Positions 15,733-25,800 of a stretch of 64,000 nucleotides of DNA are shown here, one piece after another. Numbering within the stretch: the first letter of the stretch is position 1; each line of letters opens with the position of its first letter. This DNA is from Oscillospiraceae bacterium (GTDB lineage Bacteria > Bacillota > Clostridia > Oscillospirales > Ruminococcaceae). The notes under the pieces were generated by a model. The model made no database searches. It saw only the letters and a list, made by a program, of their open reading frames with translations, and was not told the DNA's origin. The DNA lies in assembly GCA_017513135.1 (NCBI GenBank), contig JAFWDH010000019.1, positions 1-64,000 on the forward strand, given 5' to 3'. The translations under genes were made by a program, and so were the position numbers.

Positions 15733-16682
15733 GTGTTTTTCTCCACATCCTGCCAGTTATCGTTATGAAGGATCTCTGCATCCTCACCGGTGAAGACGGT
15801 TGCTGCCTCTTCATCTCCGCAGAGCTGCCACAGCATCCATGCAGTCATGTAGCCGTCACTGCGGGCAAGCATGTCTTCGTGCTCCGCTCCTGCCGCCCTC
15901 GCACGCACCTTAAGAACATCACCGCCGATCGTTTCATAATTTTCTATCAGGGAAACAAGCGGCGCGACTCCGGCATATTCCCTGGTGATATCAGCAACAC
16001 CCTTATCATCTGTCGCTCCGGTTCCTGCCGCCATAAAATAAGGGATCCTGATCCTGGAGATGTCATATTTCCACCCCATGTTTCCGGCAAGGAACGGATA
16101 AGCCGCGCTTCCGGTGAATATCGTTTTATACGCTGTGCCGTTACCGTACATCGTTACTGCTGCCAGTGCTCCGGCACCGCCCTGTGAGAATCCCACTATC
16201 CCGATATTCTCCGTGTCCAGCCTGCCGCTCAGTTTATGGTCATCCGGGAGATCCAGAAGATAGTCGAGCATGATGGAGGTCGTTTCACCGGTCCCCGCCT
16301 GCGGGTCTTCGTTCCCGACAACAATGAATCCCCACGACGCAAGCCGCCTGAACCACGGTTCATACTTGAATGCGGGTGTCCCGCTGGCATTGACGACTGC
16401 GATCACGGGATACTTTTCATCGTTGCCTGCCAGTTCTGAGGGATACCAGAAGCGTACCTTTCTGATAGACTTGTTATCTGACGGGTCATCGAAGGAGATG
16501 ACTTCATACTCACCCGGCTGTGAATACTTCTGCTCAAGAGGAGCGGAAGAAGAGAACCCGTTATAGTAACCCTCCTTGACGGAAGATCTCTTTGCCTCTA
16601 CAGACCCTTTGATCACAAGCGCAGCCACTGCAGCTGCCGTGACCAAAACGATTGATCCGATGATCTTCATGAACCTTTTCAA
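15729..16682 (-). CDS. Membrane-anchored alpha/beta hydrolase (chlorophyllase/PAF-acetylhydrolase-like)
   Basis: 317 residues from a TTG at 16682, chosen because AAGGAGG lies 5 nt upstream; an ATG at 16670 is the alternative. A transmembrane anchor occupies residues ~6-27. The catalytic elbow is GFSQGG (GxSxG) and the N-terminal half contains VIAVVNASGT before it; a Glu/His pair near the end (AEHEDML) supplies the probable histidine. The fold resembles dienelactone hydrolase/PAF-acetylhydrolase-like proteins. First gene of a two-gene operon divergent from a TetR gene. Confidence 0.8.
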   Translation of the reverse strand: MKRFMKIIGSIVLVTAAAVAALVIKGSVEAKRSSVKEGYYNGFSSSAPLEQKYSQPGEYEVISFDDPSDNKSIRKVRFWYPSELAGNDEKYPVIAVVNASGTPAFKYEPWFRRLASWGFIVVGNEDPQAGTGETTSIMLDYLLDLPDDHKLSGRLDTENIGIVGFSQGGAGALAAVTMYGNGTAYKTIFTGSAAYPFLAGNMGWKYDISRIRIPYFMAAGTGATDDKGVADITREYAGVAPLVSLIENYETIGGDVLKVRARAAGAEHEDMLARSDGYMTAWMLWQLCGDEEAATVFTGEDAEILHNDNWQDVEKNT

Positions 16683-16717
16683 AATGACCTCCTTGACAAG
16701 TCGTTGAAACAAGTGTA

Positions 16718-16747
16718 TCGTTGAATCAACGACGAAACAAGTGTTTC
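16718..16747. promoter_or_regulatory. Divergent operator region between hydrolase operon and TetR
   Basis: A 7-1-7 palindrome TCGTTGA-A-TCAACGA (16718-16732) is followed by GAAACA-AG-TGTTTC (16734-16747). GAAACAAGTGT occurs twice as a direct repeat (16705 and 16734). These are plausible TetR binding sites covering both promoters. Confidence 0.65.
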
Positions 16748-16787
16748 AGCAAAAATGATACACCGGAGGGAGGTTTGTATCATCGCA

Positions 16788-17327
16788 ATGAATATGAATA
16801 ACGAGCAGAAAAACACCTATGTAAAAAAGCAGATCACCGCTGCGCTACTTGAGCTTCTTAAAGAAAAGCCTCTCTCAGATATCTCCGTCAGTGAACTTAC
16901 CGGCAGGGCTGAGATAGGCCGCGTTTCTTTCTACAGGAATTATCAGAGCAAAGAGGATATTCTGAAAGAGGAGTCAGACAGGCTCATCAATGAATGGGGC
17001 AGGCTTTATGAAGCAGATCCGGAATCGGCGCCGGAGACCCTGTTCCCGTCATTGTTTGATTTCTACCGGGATCACAGGGATTTCTACACCACTCTCTACA
17101 ATGCCGGAATGTCCTCCATAATGATGGAAACGATCATAGGCACCATTCAGATCACGCCTGAGATGCAGAATCTTGAGGCATACATGAAATCCTTCTGGGC
17201 TTACGGCATATACGGGTGGATGCTCGAATGGATCAGACGGGGCATGCAGGAGAGCGGAAAAGAGCTGAGTGCCATCTTTTCACTTACCCGCCCAAACAAC
17301 ACCGCTGGACCATCGGATGATCACTGA
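16788..17327 (+). CDS. TetR-family transcriptional regulator
   Basis: 179 residues from the ATG at 16788; the Shine-Dalgarno (GGAGGGAGG, 16764-16772) is 15 nt away, somewhat long. The N-terminal helix-turn-helix is clear (ITAALLELLKEKPLSDISVSELTGRAEIGRVSFYRNYQSKEDIL). The C-terminal ligand domain ends with WMLEWIRRGMQES, as in TetR_C regulators of the DhaS/YcxC type. Divergent from the two hydrolase genes, which it probably represses. Confidence 0.9.
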   Translation: MNMNNEQKNTYVKKQITAALLELLKEKPLSDISVSELTGRAEIGRVSFYRNYQSKEDILKEESDRLINEWGRLYEADPESAPETLFPSLFDFYRDHRDFYTTLYNAGMSSIMMETIIGTIQITPEMQNLEAYMKSFWAYGIYGWMLEWIRRGMQESGKELSAIFSLTRPNNTAGPSDDH

Positions 17328-17382
17328 CCGGGCAGCGGGATCACTGTCTTCCGGTCATCGGATCATTGCCAATGAACATGAA

Positions 17383-17416
17383 ATAAGAGCCGCATTATGA
17401 TGCGGCTCTTATCTTT
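17383..17416. terminator. Bidirectional terminator
   Basis: Stem ATAAGAGCCGCAT/ATGCGGCTCTTAT followed by CTTTT, between convergent TetR and M20 genes. Confidence 0.88.
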
Positions 17417-17437
17417 TGCGGTTCCGGACCGCTTGTT

Positions 17438-18688
17438 TCATTCGTTCCAGGAAAGAAGCACCGTGGTAAGTATCTTGATCCCGGTGATGTAGTCCTCTTC
17501 GTCTATCCATTCCTCTCCGGGACCGGAGGGAAGACCGCAGGAGGGACCGATGCCGAAGGTCTCGCTGTTTCCGTACAGGATGGGGAAGCGGACATCGCTG
17601 CCGCCGTGGTACTGATAGATGAACTCGACCGGACCGCAGACGTCCCGTATGCTCCCGGTAGTAACTTTAACTATCCGGCTGTCTTCCGGAGTCTCCGCGG
17701 GCATCGCGGTTATCCCGGCGCGCTCCAGTTTCCATCCGGCTTCGGGATATCTGCCGGAGAACAGGGATGCAAGCTGCTCACGTATGCCTTCCTCCGCCGT
17801 GTCGGCGGTGAGGGGATGATAGAACCTGCAGCGGACTGTGCACTCCGCCTTCAGGGCGCTGCCCTGCACCGAATTGACGCTGATGCCGTATGAGGGCTGT
17901 CCTTTGAAGGTGCCTTCCGGGAAGGTCTGGGTCTTCTTCATGGAGTCGCTGTATTCCTGCAGGCAGCAGACAGCTTCCGCCATCACCCTGTTGGCGTTGA
18001 TGCCTTCCGACAGGTCGTCGTGAGGAATGCCGGGAACGCCGTCGACCGTGAGCTTCAGGTCTATGACTCCGAGGGAGATGTTCTTGATCTCACGGAAACC
18101 GTGGCCGGTCTCCGCCGGGTGTATGTAAAGGGTGCTGTTTGCGGTGTATCCCTTCGTCAGGGCGCTGAGCGTCCCGAAGGCTCCTCCGCGCTTTCCGAGT
18201 ATCGACATGACTGTCAGGTCATATCCGAGGTCCGGCCTGAAATGCAGCGCGGTCCTTACCGCTTCCAGCATCATCGCAACGCCGCCCTTGTCGTCGGCAG
18301 CGCCGAGACCGTATATCTTTCCGCCGCGCCTCTGCGCGACTACCTTTCCGTCGCGGAACTCTCCGTACACGGAGGGGCGTGTGTCGATGTGCGCGAACAG
18401 CATGAGGGAAGGTGAGCCTCCGGTGCTCTTCCTTACGCCTGCGACATTGTAGATGCCTTCCCTGAATTCCGCGCCGGGATCGCAGTAATCGGGCAGCGTG
18501 CTGACTCTTTCAAGATCCCCGCGGAACGCCTCGGTCTCAAAGCCCATCTCCTTAAGGCTGTCCAGGACGATCTCCTGGGCTTGAGTCTCTTCCAGATCGG
18601 GGCTTGGAGACTCTATGAGCTCCATGAGCGATGAGATCATATCCTCTTTGTTGCTGTCTATGTATTCGTAAACCTTGTTCTTATTCAT
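17438..18688 (-). CDS. M20-family peptidase-like protein with altered catalytic motif
   Basis: 416 residues from the ATG at 18688. The M20 amidohydrolase/peptidase architecture is visible: metal-binding FAHIDTRP and GLGAADDKGG, a dimerisation insert in the middle, and the C-terminal GGSDVRF segment. However, where M20 enzymes normally carry the catalytic/metal Glu-Glu pair (…GEE.GG.GT…), this protein reads LGKRGGAFGTL. The later HPAETGHG segment is present. It may belong to a divergent ArgE/DapE-related branch or have lost activity. Last gene of a four-gene operon. Confidence 0.8.
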   Translation of the reverse strand: MNKNKVYEYIDSNKEDMISSLMELIESPSPDLEETQAQEIVLDSLKEMGFETEAFRGDLERVSTLPDYCDPGAEFREGIYNVAGVRKSTGGSPSLMLFAHIDTRPSVYGEFRDGKVVAQRRGGKIYGLGAADDKGGVAMMLEAVRTALHFRPDLGYDLTVMSILGKRGGAFGTLSALTKGYTANSTLYIHPAETGHGFREIKNISLGVIDLKLTVDGVPGIPHDDLSEGINANRVMAEAVCCLQEYSDSMKKTQTFPEGTFKGQPSYGISVNSVQGSALKAECTVRCRFYHPLTADTAEEGIREQLASLFSGRYPEAGWKLERAGITAMPAETPEDSRIVKVTTGSIRDVCGPVEFIYQYHGGSDVRFPILYGNSETFGIGPSCGLPSGPGEEWIDEEDYITGIKILTTVLLSWNE

Positions 18689-18690
18689 CG

Positions 18691-18873
18691 TCAAACCTCT
18701 TCCGCAGCCGGAGCTGTGTCCTGTTTCTTCCTGTCTGTCTGCCTTCTGCGTTTCTCCTCTATGGCCTGCTTTGTCTTGATTATGGATTCTGCAGCACAGA
18801 CCGCGAGGAACGCCGTAACCGCGACGGCAGTGAATATCATGGTGAAATCATAGCTCTTTTTTCTTGTTCTCAT
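18691..18873 (-). CDS. Small single-pass membrane protein
   Basis: 60 residues from the ATG at 18873, which overlaps the TGA of the upstream hydrolase (ATGA). One transmembrane helix (about residues 9-30) is followed by a highly charged cytoplasmic-type tail (KTKQAIEEKRRRQTDRKKQ). It ends 2 bp before the M20 start codon. Function unknown; the strict coupling to both neighbours supports it being a real gene. Confidence 0.65.
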   Translation of the reverse strand: MRTRKKSYDFTMIFTAVAVTAFLAVCAAESIIKTKQAIEEKRRRQTDRKKQDTAPAAEEV

Positions 18874-19700
18874 TTTTCCACCGTCCCAATACATCGATCA
18901 TCCAGGAAAGCCGCCATGCGTTCCCTGTAGTCAGGCGCGGTATCGTAGACTGCGTGTCCGTATCCCTCGTACATTTGCAGTTCCGCGCGGGTGTGATCCC
19001 TGAGGAGAGAGTATATCCTTTCCGAAGCTTCCGGGCCGAGGACGCGGTCGTCTCTGTCACCGATGACCAGTACGGGACAGGAGACGGAGGCGAGCCTTTC
19101 CCTGAGATCAAGGCCGTCCATGCCGCGGGCCATTATGACGAAACGTCTGAGATCCCTGTCTGTGACGGTCTTTGCCGCTTCAATGAGCAGTTCACGGGAA
19201 GCTTCGAACAGATCCTTCGGGTATATGCTCTCCCCGAAGGCGAGATAGAGGGCTTCCGCGTCACCGGCTTGGGCAAGCGCGATCCAGTTCTCAAGAGCGC
19301 CGGTGCCGTCGGAGGACACTGACGCAGAAGTCGAGCCGAGGATCAGTTTCTTTACCAGCTCCGGATGATCAGCGGCGATCTCCATGGCGATCATGCCGCC
19401 CTGGGAAGCACCGAAGACGCAGGCATCGCTGATGCCCAATTCGCTGAAAGCAGCCGCCGTGTCGCGCGCCATGCCGTCAACTGTGTAAACGTCCGGAATA
19501 TCGCTTCTTCTGTCGAAAAGATATACGGTATATCTCTCTGAGAACATGCCGTAGGCCTGTACTACGGCTTCCGCGGATCCCATCACGCTCTGCACGCTGA
19601 GACCGGGCAGTATGACCAGAGTCTCTTTCCCGCTCCCGAAGCGGAGATAGTCCATGGAGAAACCGTCAGTCTCGACGGAAGCGGCGGTATATGAAGGCAT
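18870..19700 (-). CDS. Alpha/beta hydrolase
   Basis: 276 residues from the ATG at 19700, which follows GGGAGGT; a longer in-frame start at 19739 lacks such a site. Typical alpha/beta-hydrolase pattern: LVILPGLSV (oxyanion region), GASQGG nucleophile elbow, VLVIGDRDDRVLG with the acid residue, and GYGHAVYD with the catalytic histidine. Likely a small-molecule esterase or proline-iminopeptidase-like enzyme. It lies 93 bp downstream of the amidotransferase gene on the same strand and overlaps the small membrane gene. Confidence 0.88.
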   Translation of the reverse strand: MPSYTAASVETDGFSMDYLRFGSGKETLVILPGLSVQSVMGSAEAVVQAYGMFSERYTVYLFDRRSDIPDVYTVDGMARDTAAAFSELGISDACVFGASQGGMIAMEIAADHPELVKKLILGSTSASVSSDGTGALENWIALAQAGDAEALYLAFGESIYPKDLFEASRELLIEAAKTVTDRDLRRFVIMARGMDGLDLRERLASVSCPVLVIGDRDDRVLGPEASERIYSLLRDHTRAELQMYEGYGHAVYDTAPDYRERMAAFLDDRCIGTVEK

Positions 19701-19793
19701 TTCGTGCACCTCCCTGAGTTCTTTCTTAATACGGCGCATCCCGGATAGGGGAGACTGCCGATATGCTGATGCGGAATGAATAAGGGATATCCT

Positions 19794-20495
19794 TCAGGAC
19801 ATGGACTCCACGAACGCCCTGAAGATCTCCCTGCTGTCGGCGTCCGTCCTGAACATGAATTCCGGGTGCCACTGGACAGCCCAGAGGAACCTGCTGGACG
19901 GCCTGTACAGGGCTTCAACGAGTCCGTCCGGCGCTGTGCCCATGACGCTGAGGCTGTCCGCGAGGTCCTTGACACCCTGGTGGTGGTAGCTGTTGACCTT
20001 CATCGAGGTCTTTCCGAGATATCTGCAGAGCGGAGAATCCGCGACGAGCTCCACGTCATGAGTCGGGGCGTCGTAAGCCCCGCTCTGATGATGCTCAACG
20101 GCAGAAGGCCTCTGCGTCGGCAGATCCTGATACAGTGTCCCTCCGAGAGCGGCGTTTATGAACTGGAGACCGCGGCAGATGCCGAGAACAGGCTTGTCCT
20201 GTTCTATAGCCTTTCTCAGCACGATGAGCTCCATGTCGTCTCTTTTCCTGCAGCATTCCTGCAGCTGGGGAAGGGGATCTTCTCCGTATATGTCAGGCGA
20301 GACATCGTGACCGCCGGTGAGAAGGAAGCCGTCGCAGCGGTCCATCAGCTGCGCGAGCTCTTCCTCGTCGGAAGTGAATGGAAATATGAGCGGGACACCG
20401 CCTGCCTGACTGATCCCGTCAAGATACCCGGGCAGCATCCAAAGGCTGTCTCTCAGTTCGTCCCAAAGGGGCATGACTCCGATGACTGGTTTCAC
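19794..20495 (-). CDS. Class I glutamine amidotransferase, gamma-glutamyl-GABA hydrolase type (peptidase C26)
   Basis: 233 residues. The family signature is clear: GVMPLWDE start, DGFLLTGGHDVSPDIYGE, the nucleophile in GICRG, and HPE near the C-terminus (QWHPEFMF) for the catalytic His-Glu. Homologues such as PuuD cut gamma-glutamyl amide bonds, for example in polyamine breakdown. No other polyamine genes are nearby; the operon partners are hydrolases, so the substrate may differ. Confidence 0.92.
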   Translation of the reverse strand: MKPVIGVMPLWDELRDSLWMLPGYLDGISQAGGVPLIFPFTSDEEELAQLMDRCDGFLLTGGHDVSPDIYGEDPLPQLQECCRKRDDMELIVLRKAIEQDKPVLGICRGLQFINAALGGTLYQDLPTQRPSAVEHHQSGAYDAPTHDVELVADSPLCRYLGKTSMKVNSYHHQGVKDLADSLSVMGTAPDGLVEALYRPSSRFLWAVQWHPEFMFRTDADSREIFRAFVESMS

Positions 20496-20719
20496 TGTAT
20501 CTACCTCTTCTTAATGTCTGATATAGGTGTTTCTCTTTCTATAAGGATAGCACATATAAGGCAAATATCCGACCGTAATGATCTGCGTGTGCAACAAACA
20601 GGAATGCATTTCTCACATATATGGTGACAGAAAGGATCTGAAGAAGTGTGAAATACAGCTCTGTTCTTCCGACTGACAGGGGAGAGGGGCGTACAGACTG
20701 AGATCCGGGAGGGAAAAAG

Positions 20720-21490
20720 ATGAGATCATATAAGCAGACGGTTCATGACGCGCTCAGACGCACAGAGGGATATCAGACCGGAAAAGTCCGCCGCAGAAAG
20801 GCTGTTACGAAGACTGTGGTGCCGATCCTCTCTTTCCTGCTGGCAGCGCTTATAGGATTAGGCATATGGAAGACCGGCATGCCTGAAGAGAGGCGTGTTC
20901 CCGTGATCGGACCTGAAGATACTGCGCCGCGGACGGAAAAGGGCAGTAAAGACAGCGTCCCTGAGATCTGCGGTACTGATGAGCGTGTAATAAACGGGAC
21001 TATGGATCCTGACGAACACTCAGGACAGGAGCCTGGACCCGGCAACGTGAACGGACCATTCGCTGAAACCGGCGACGGATCGCCAGCGGTCTCTCCGACG
21101 GTGATCATCGATGATTTTCCGAACGCACCGGAGGCATGCTATGCGCTGCCGGGAGCGGGAGAGTTCGGCATCTCAATGCCGCTGAGAGCAGCGATGGACG
21201 AGTACGGCGGTGATGACGTGTTGTTCCGTGTGGCAGTGGACATCTTCGACGGGACCAGGATCATCAGCGACAGGGAGGCTCTCCAGGAGGAGGCGGACAG
21301 GCTGTATCAGCTGGGGTATACCGCTGGAGTCGAGACCGTGACGTTCGGATACGTTCCTTTCGAGACGAACTGTTTCTTCCTGATCGCGAGCAGGGAACAG
21401 TTAGAGAACTTCGCTCCGAGACCGGACCGCGCCTACTTCATGTTCCTGTACAACGAATACATGAGAGCTGCGGAACTGATCGATTACTAA
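20720..21490 (+). CDS. Single-pass membrane protein of unknown function
   Basis: 256 residues. A basic N-terminus (KQTVHDALRRTEGYQTGKVRRRK) precedes a transmembrane helix at ~32-50. A Pro/Asp/Gly-rich linker of about 90 residues follows, then a folded domain (from about 135) ending in VETVTFGYVPFETN...LIASREQLENFAP. The layout resembles membrane partners of ECF sigma factors, but no sigma gene is adjacent. GGGAGG lies 7 nt upstream of the start. Family not recognised. Confidence 0.65.
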   Translation: MRSYKQTVHDALRRTEGYQTGKVRRRKAVTKTVVPILSFLLAALIGLGIWKTGMPEERRVPVIGPEDTAPRTEKGSKDSVPEICGTDERVINGTMDPDEHSGQEPGPGNVNGPFAETGDGSPAVSPTVIIDDFPNAPEACYALPGAGEFGISMPLRAAMDEYGGDDVLFRVAVDIFDGTRIISDREALQEEADRLYQLGYTAGVETVTFGYVPFETNCFFLIASREQLENFAPRPDRAYFMFLYNEYMRAAELIDY

Positions 21491-21525
21491 AACAGAAAAA
21501 GAGACAGTGGAAAGCTGATGCTCAA

Positions 21526-21564
21526 AAAAGCCGGGGACTGACCGCCTGTCAGCCTCCGGCTTTT
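21526..21564. terminator. Terminator between convergent genes
   Basis: Outer stem AAAAGCCGG/CCGGCTTTT with an inner CTGAC/GTCAG stem. Confidence 0.8.
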
Positions 21565-21604
21565 CAATAGACAGTATTTAATTCGGTAATCGGACAAATG
21601 ACAG

Positions 21605-22594
21605 TTACTTCAGACATGGAAGCAGGACATCTTCTATGAAATCGACCCGGTCAAATACGGTCGGCTTGAAGTAAGAAGACACAGAAACTACAACGTTTTC
21701 TTCAGGATCGACATAGATCACGTTGCCGCTGTTTCCTATCGCGGCGTAAACATTCCTTTCAGGATGAATGATCCACCAAAGGTAACCATACTGCATCCCG
21801 CGAAAATAGCTGCTTTCGACCGGCCTCGGACAGGTCATGGTAGAGATCCACTCTTCAGAAACTATCCGGTTTCCTTCCCATATGCCATTGTTGAGGCAAA
21901 GCTGTCCGACCTTAGCCATATCCGCCGCGCTCATGCACAATCCGTATCCCGGTGTTCCGAGTCCGTCCGGATCTGCAAACCAGACATCATCTTTCGGAGA
22001 CTTCGATATAGTGAACTGTCTGTGCTCCTCAGCGCTTTCGGCATAATAATTGCTGTGTTCCGCGATGCCTAACGGCGAAAACAGGTATCGATTTGCAAAA
22101 TCTACCGTTTTCATTCCGGTTGCCCTGTACAAGATCCCTGAGAGAATATGCAGGCAGACCGTCCGGTAGTCAAACTCATCCGTAATGCCTTTTTTCCCTC
22201 CGAGAAAGTCGAGCGAAGAAAAGGTCCAGTTTTCGCTCGAACAGACCTTTGTCCACGGATCACCTTTCCCTTTATACGGAGCCCGCATAGTCAGAAGATG
22301 CCTGATAGTGACATCGTATATGGTCTTTTCCCCTCGCTTTACAGTGTAATCCGGGAAAAATGAGATCACCTTTTCTTCCGTACCTGCGATCATTTTCCTG
22401 TCAATGGCGATGCCGACAAGAAGGCTTACGATACTTTTCGTAGCGGACATGATGTGAGTACAGTCTGTTCTTTTATATCCGTTCCGTTCTTCGGAGAAGA
22501 TCTCTTTTCCGTCCTTCCAGACACAGATCTGGCAAATATTATCCTCATTTCCGGAGATATCCGATATGAGTCTGTGAAGCTTTTCTTCGCTCAT
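21605..22594 (-). CDS. Class C beta-lactamase-like serine hydrolase
   Basis: 329 residues. The SxxK motif sits in SATKSIVSLLVG; the second (YxN/YxS) region is YRTVCLHILSGILYRATG, and GNSGNVIYVDP occupies the place of the third motif. No signal peptide is seen, so a cytoplasmic esterase/peptidase is likely. It is distinct in sequence from the serine hydrolase at 2908. Stand-alone gene divergent from the TIR-SecA-like gene. Confidence 0.85.
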   Translation of the reverse strand: MSEEKLHRLISDISGNEDNICQICVWKDGKEIFSEERNGYKRTDCTHIMSATKSIVSLLVGIAIDRKMIAGTEEKVISFFPDYTVKRGEKTIYDVTIRHLLTMRAPYKGKGDPWTKVCSSENWTFSSLDFLGGKKGITDEFDYRTVCLHILSGILYRATGMKTVDFANRYLFSPLGIAEHSNYYAESAEEHRQFTISKSPKDDVWFADPDGLGTPGYGLCMSAADMAKVGQLCLNNGIWEGNRIVSEEWISTMTCPRPVESSYFRGMQYGYLWWIIHPERNVYAAIGNSGNVIYVDPEENVVVSVSSYFKPTVFDRVDFIEDVLLPCLK

Positions 22595-22772
22595 TGCTTC
22601 CTCCGCTGTATCAAAGTTGTATGTTTTGAGAACAAGGCTAAATCAATTAAAAATCATTTTCAAGGTTTTTCCTGATATCGTACATTAACAGAAAATGCGG
22701 CTCATGATCTCATGAAGCCGCATTTTTCCTGTGAGGAAAAGCAGTATACTGCGATATCTTCAGCGTGTCTGA

Positions 22773-22781
22773 TGGTATAAT
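22773..22781 (+). promoter_or_regulatory. Extended -10 promoter of the TIR/SecA-like gene
   Basis: TGGTATAAT forms an extended -10 element (TGnTATAAT); no good -35 is seen. It leaves a short leader before the start codon. Confidence 0.5.
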
Positions 22782-22822
22782 CTGGACAGTGGAAAACTCT
22801 CATGCCGAAAGGAAATGCTGCT

Positions 22823-25800
22823 ATGGCCAAGAAAACAGTTAACGCCTGCTTTGCACCGGAAGACGCAGATTATGTCAGAAGTGTAGTTGCAGAGATCCGC
22901 CGCCGCGGATTCCCTGTGACTGAGAACGGCGTGGAGAATGATCCGGAAAGCATTTTCAATATCATCTTCTACTCAAAACACTTTGAAGAGGAGCCTTACC
23001 GCAAATTATTCCTCAGAAACACGATCACATCTGATATTCCGTTCGGGCTCGTGAGGCTCGATGACACTCGGTCCGACGAGACGACCGAGATGTATTTCGG
23101 TGAGAGACAGTATCTGTTTGCAAGGGATTTTGATTCTCCGCGGGCACTGGCGGAGAGGATCATGTACGGGGTATCTGATACAGATGACCCCGATTCGGGC
23201 CTGCCTGTGCCGAGGTACGACGGAAAAGGCAAATACGCGTTCATCAGCTACGCCCACAAGGACAGCCAGATGATCATCAGGATACTTACCGAACTCAGCG
23301 GAAGGAAGGTCAATCTCTGGTATGACGGGCACATGAAGCCTTTTTCCCCGTGGGATGATCAGCTTGCCCAGCGCATAGACAGTTCACGCTCGTTCCTTGC
23401 CTTCGTGTCTAAGAACTATACGAATTCAACGGACTGCAGGATAGAGATCAAGCACGCGACTCACGGACACAAGACTCTGGTAACGGTCGTGAGGATAGGC
23501 GGTGCGACACTGGGCGCCGGGATAGAGATGTACATCATGATAGGCGCGACTATCCTCAGATACGAGAGGTTCGATACGGTATCCGAGCTGGTAAACGCGC
23601 TGATAAGATCAAACGGCGTGAGGGACTGCCTGAAGCCGGGATACGGACTGATACCGTTCGGAGAAGGCGGGAAATTCAGCAAGCTGTTCGGTAAACTGAA
23701 GCCCGCAGAGAAGCCCCCGAAACTGCTTGAGCTTTCCGAACTGGCGTCGATGCTGCCGAGTCTGTACGCGTTTGATGCGAAGAAGAAAGAACAGAAGAAA
23801 GAGACCGGATCGGGCTTCAGCACTCAGACTATGGACAGGATCCTGTCGGCTGCAAGAAAAGCAGCTGACGAACAGTATGCATATATGACTGACAGCCAGC
23901 TGTCAGAGAAGACGACCGAGCTCAGAGACAGGCTGGCCGGAGGAGAGAGCGCCGACGAGCTGACCGCGGAGGCTTTTGCGGCAGTCGTCGAAGCAGCCAA
24001 GAGGGTCTGGGGAAGATATCTGTCCCAGGCGTGCCTTACGAGCGGGTATGTGATGTCGCGCGGAAAGATCGCGGAGACATCCGAGCCCGGGGAAAGGTAC
24101 ATGAGCCTGCTGCTTGCGGCATACCTTTTCTCTCTTCAGGGAAAAGGCGCTCACATAGTCACTAACTGGGATTTCGATACTGAAAGCATATATGAAGAGC
24201 TCAGCCCCGTGTGCGAACTGCTCGGCGTGAGCATGGGCTATGTCGTGCGCGGCATGACGGAAAAGGAGAGAAGAGAGCAGTACAGCTGCGACATAACCGT
24301 CGCGTCTGTAGATGAGATAGGTCTCGATCACCTGAGGGATCAGTCGGTCATGTATCCAGACAGCTTAAGGATGAGAGGGCTGCACGCTGCGGTCTTCAGC
24401 GACGCGGACATCCTGATGGCTGAGAACGGGGAGAACACTATAAGCATCGTATCCTCAGAAAAGATATATACTGATCTTTATATCCTCTGCTGTGATCTGA
24501 CGGACAGGATGGTACGCGGAAGGGACTATGAGCTGAAGGACGGGTTAGTGAACTTCACCGAGAGCGGCATCCGCCTCATGCAGAAACAGTTCAGCCGTGA
24601 CGAGAGAGCTGTCTTCAGGACGCTGGTCGACGAGGAGAACAGGGACAGAGGTCATTCTTATTCCGGCGTGCCGGTCCCGGGCGATAACATAAGGCCGGAG
24701 CCTCCGGAGGAAGACGAGCTGATAATGTTCTATCAAGTCAGGGTGGCTGATGCGATAAAAGCCCGCGATCAGTATGCCAGAGGGACAGACTACCTGGTAC
24801 AGGACGGCGTGATCCGCCCCATCAACAGGGAGACCGGAATAGCGAGCATGTACTCCTCATACCCGAACCGCATCCGCCATGCGCTGGAGGCAAAAGAGAA
24901 ACTGGAGATCAGCGGCGACAACTCACCGCTCTATACGATCGACGTGCGTAACCTGACGAAGGCTTACACCCTGAGGTCGGGGCTTGCCCGCGCCTCCCTG
25001 AAGGGTCAGGATGATCTGAAGAAAGCGTGGGGATTCTCCTCGGTGGAGGTGGGCGAGAACCGTCCCAGTCTCAGGAGGGATCTCAGCGAGATCGTGTACG
25101 TCAGCAGAGAGGCCAAGATCAGGGGTATTGCCGAGGACTCAGCGAAGATCGCCGACAGCGGAAGGGCAGTGGTGATAGGCACTCCTGCCCCGGACGACTT
25201 CAGGGACCTCCAGAAGGAGATCGTCGACTGTGTGAAGAGAAACGGATACAAGGTGCGCGTCAATATCCTGAGGCCCGGAGAGGACCACAAGACAGCTGAA
25301 TGGATCATCAGGGACGCGGGGAGGAGCAGGCAGATAACGCTGCTGACCGGAGGCTTCACCAGAGGCATCGAAGTCGAAGCAGATGAGGAATGCAGCAATG
25401 CGGGAGGAATCAGGATAGCTGCGTCATCCTATTTCCGCAATGAGGCCATGGACGAGCAACTGCGCAGCATCTGCGCCCCGGATGTTCCGGCGGAAGCGGT
25501 GACCTACTTAAGCCTGGAGGATCCGCTGATAAAGGCTTTCATAAAAGAAAGGCAGCTGACCGCTATGGAGGGACTTGCGGGAGACGCGCCGCTGGAGAAC
25601 AGATTCCTCACCCGTCAGATAAGAAGGAAAAGGGAGAGAGTCAGGGAACTGGAATACAAAGCCGAAAAGGTCAAGGCCAGGTACAACGATTTCCTTGAAC
25701 TGCAGAGGAGCAGCATATACGCGGACAGGGACAGGGCGCTCCGCAGTTATGAGATAGATAAGCTTTACGGCGGACTGATCGGAAGATTGGCCGGCAGTCT

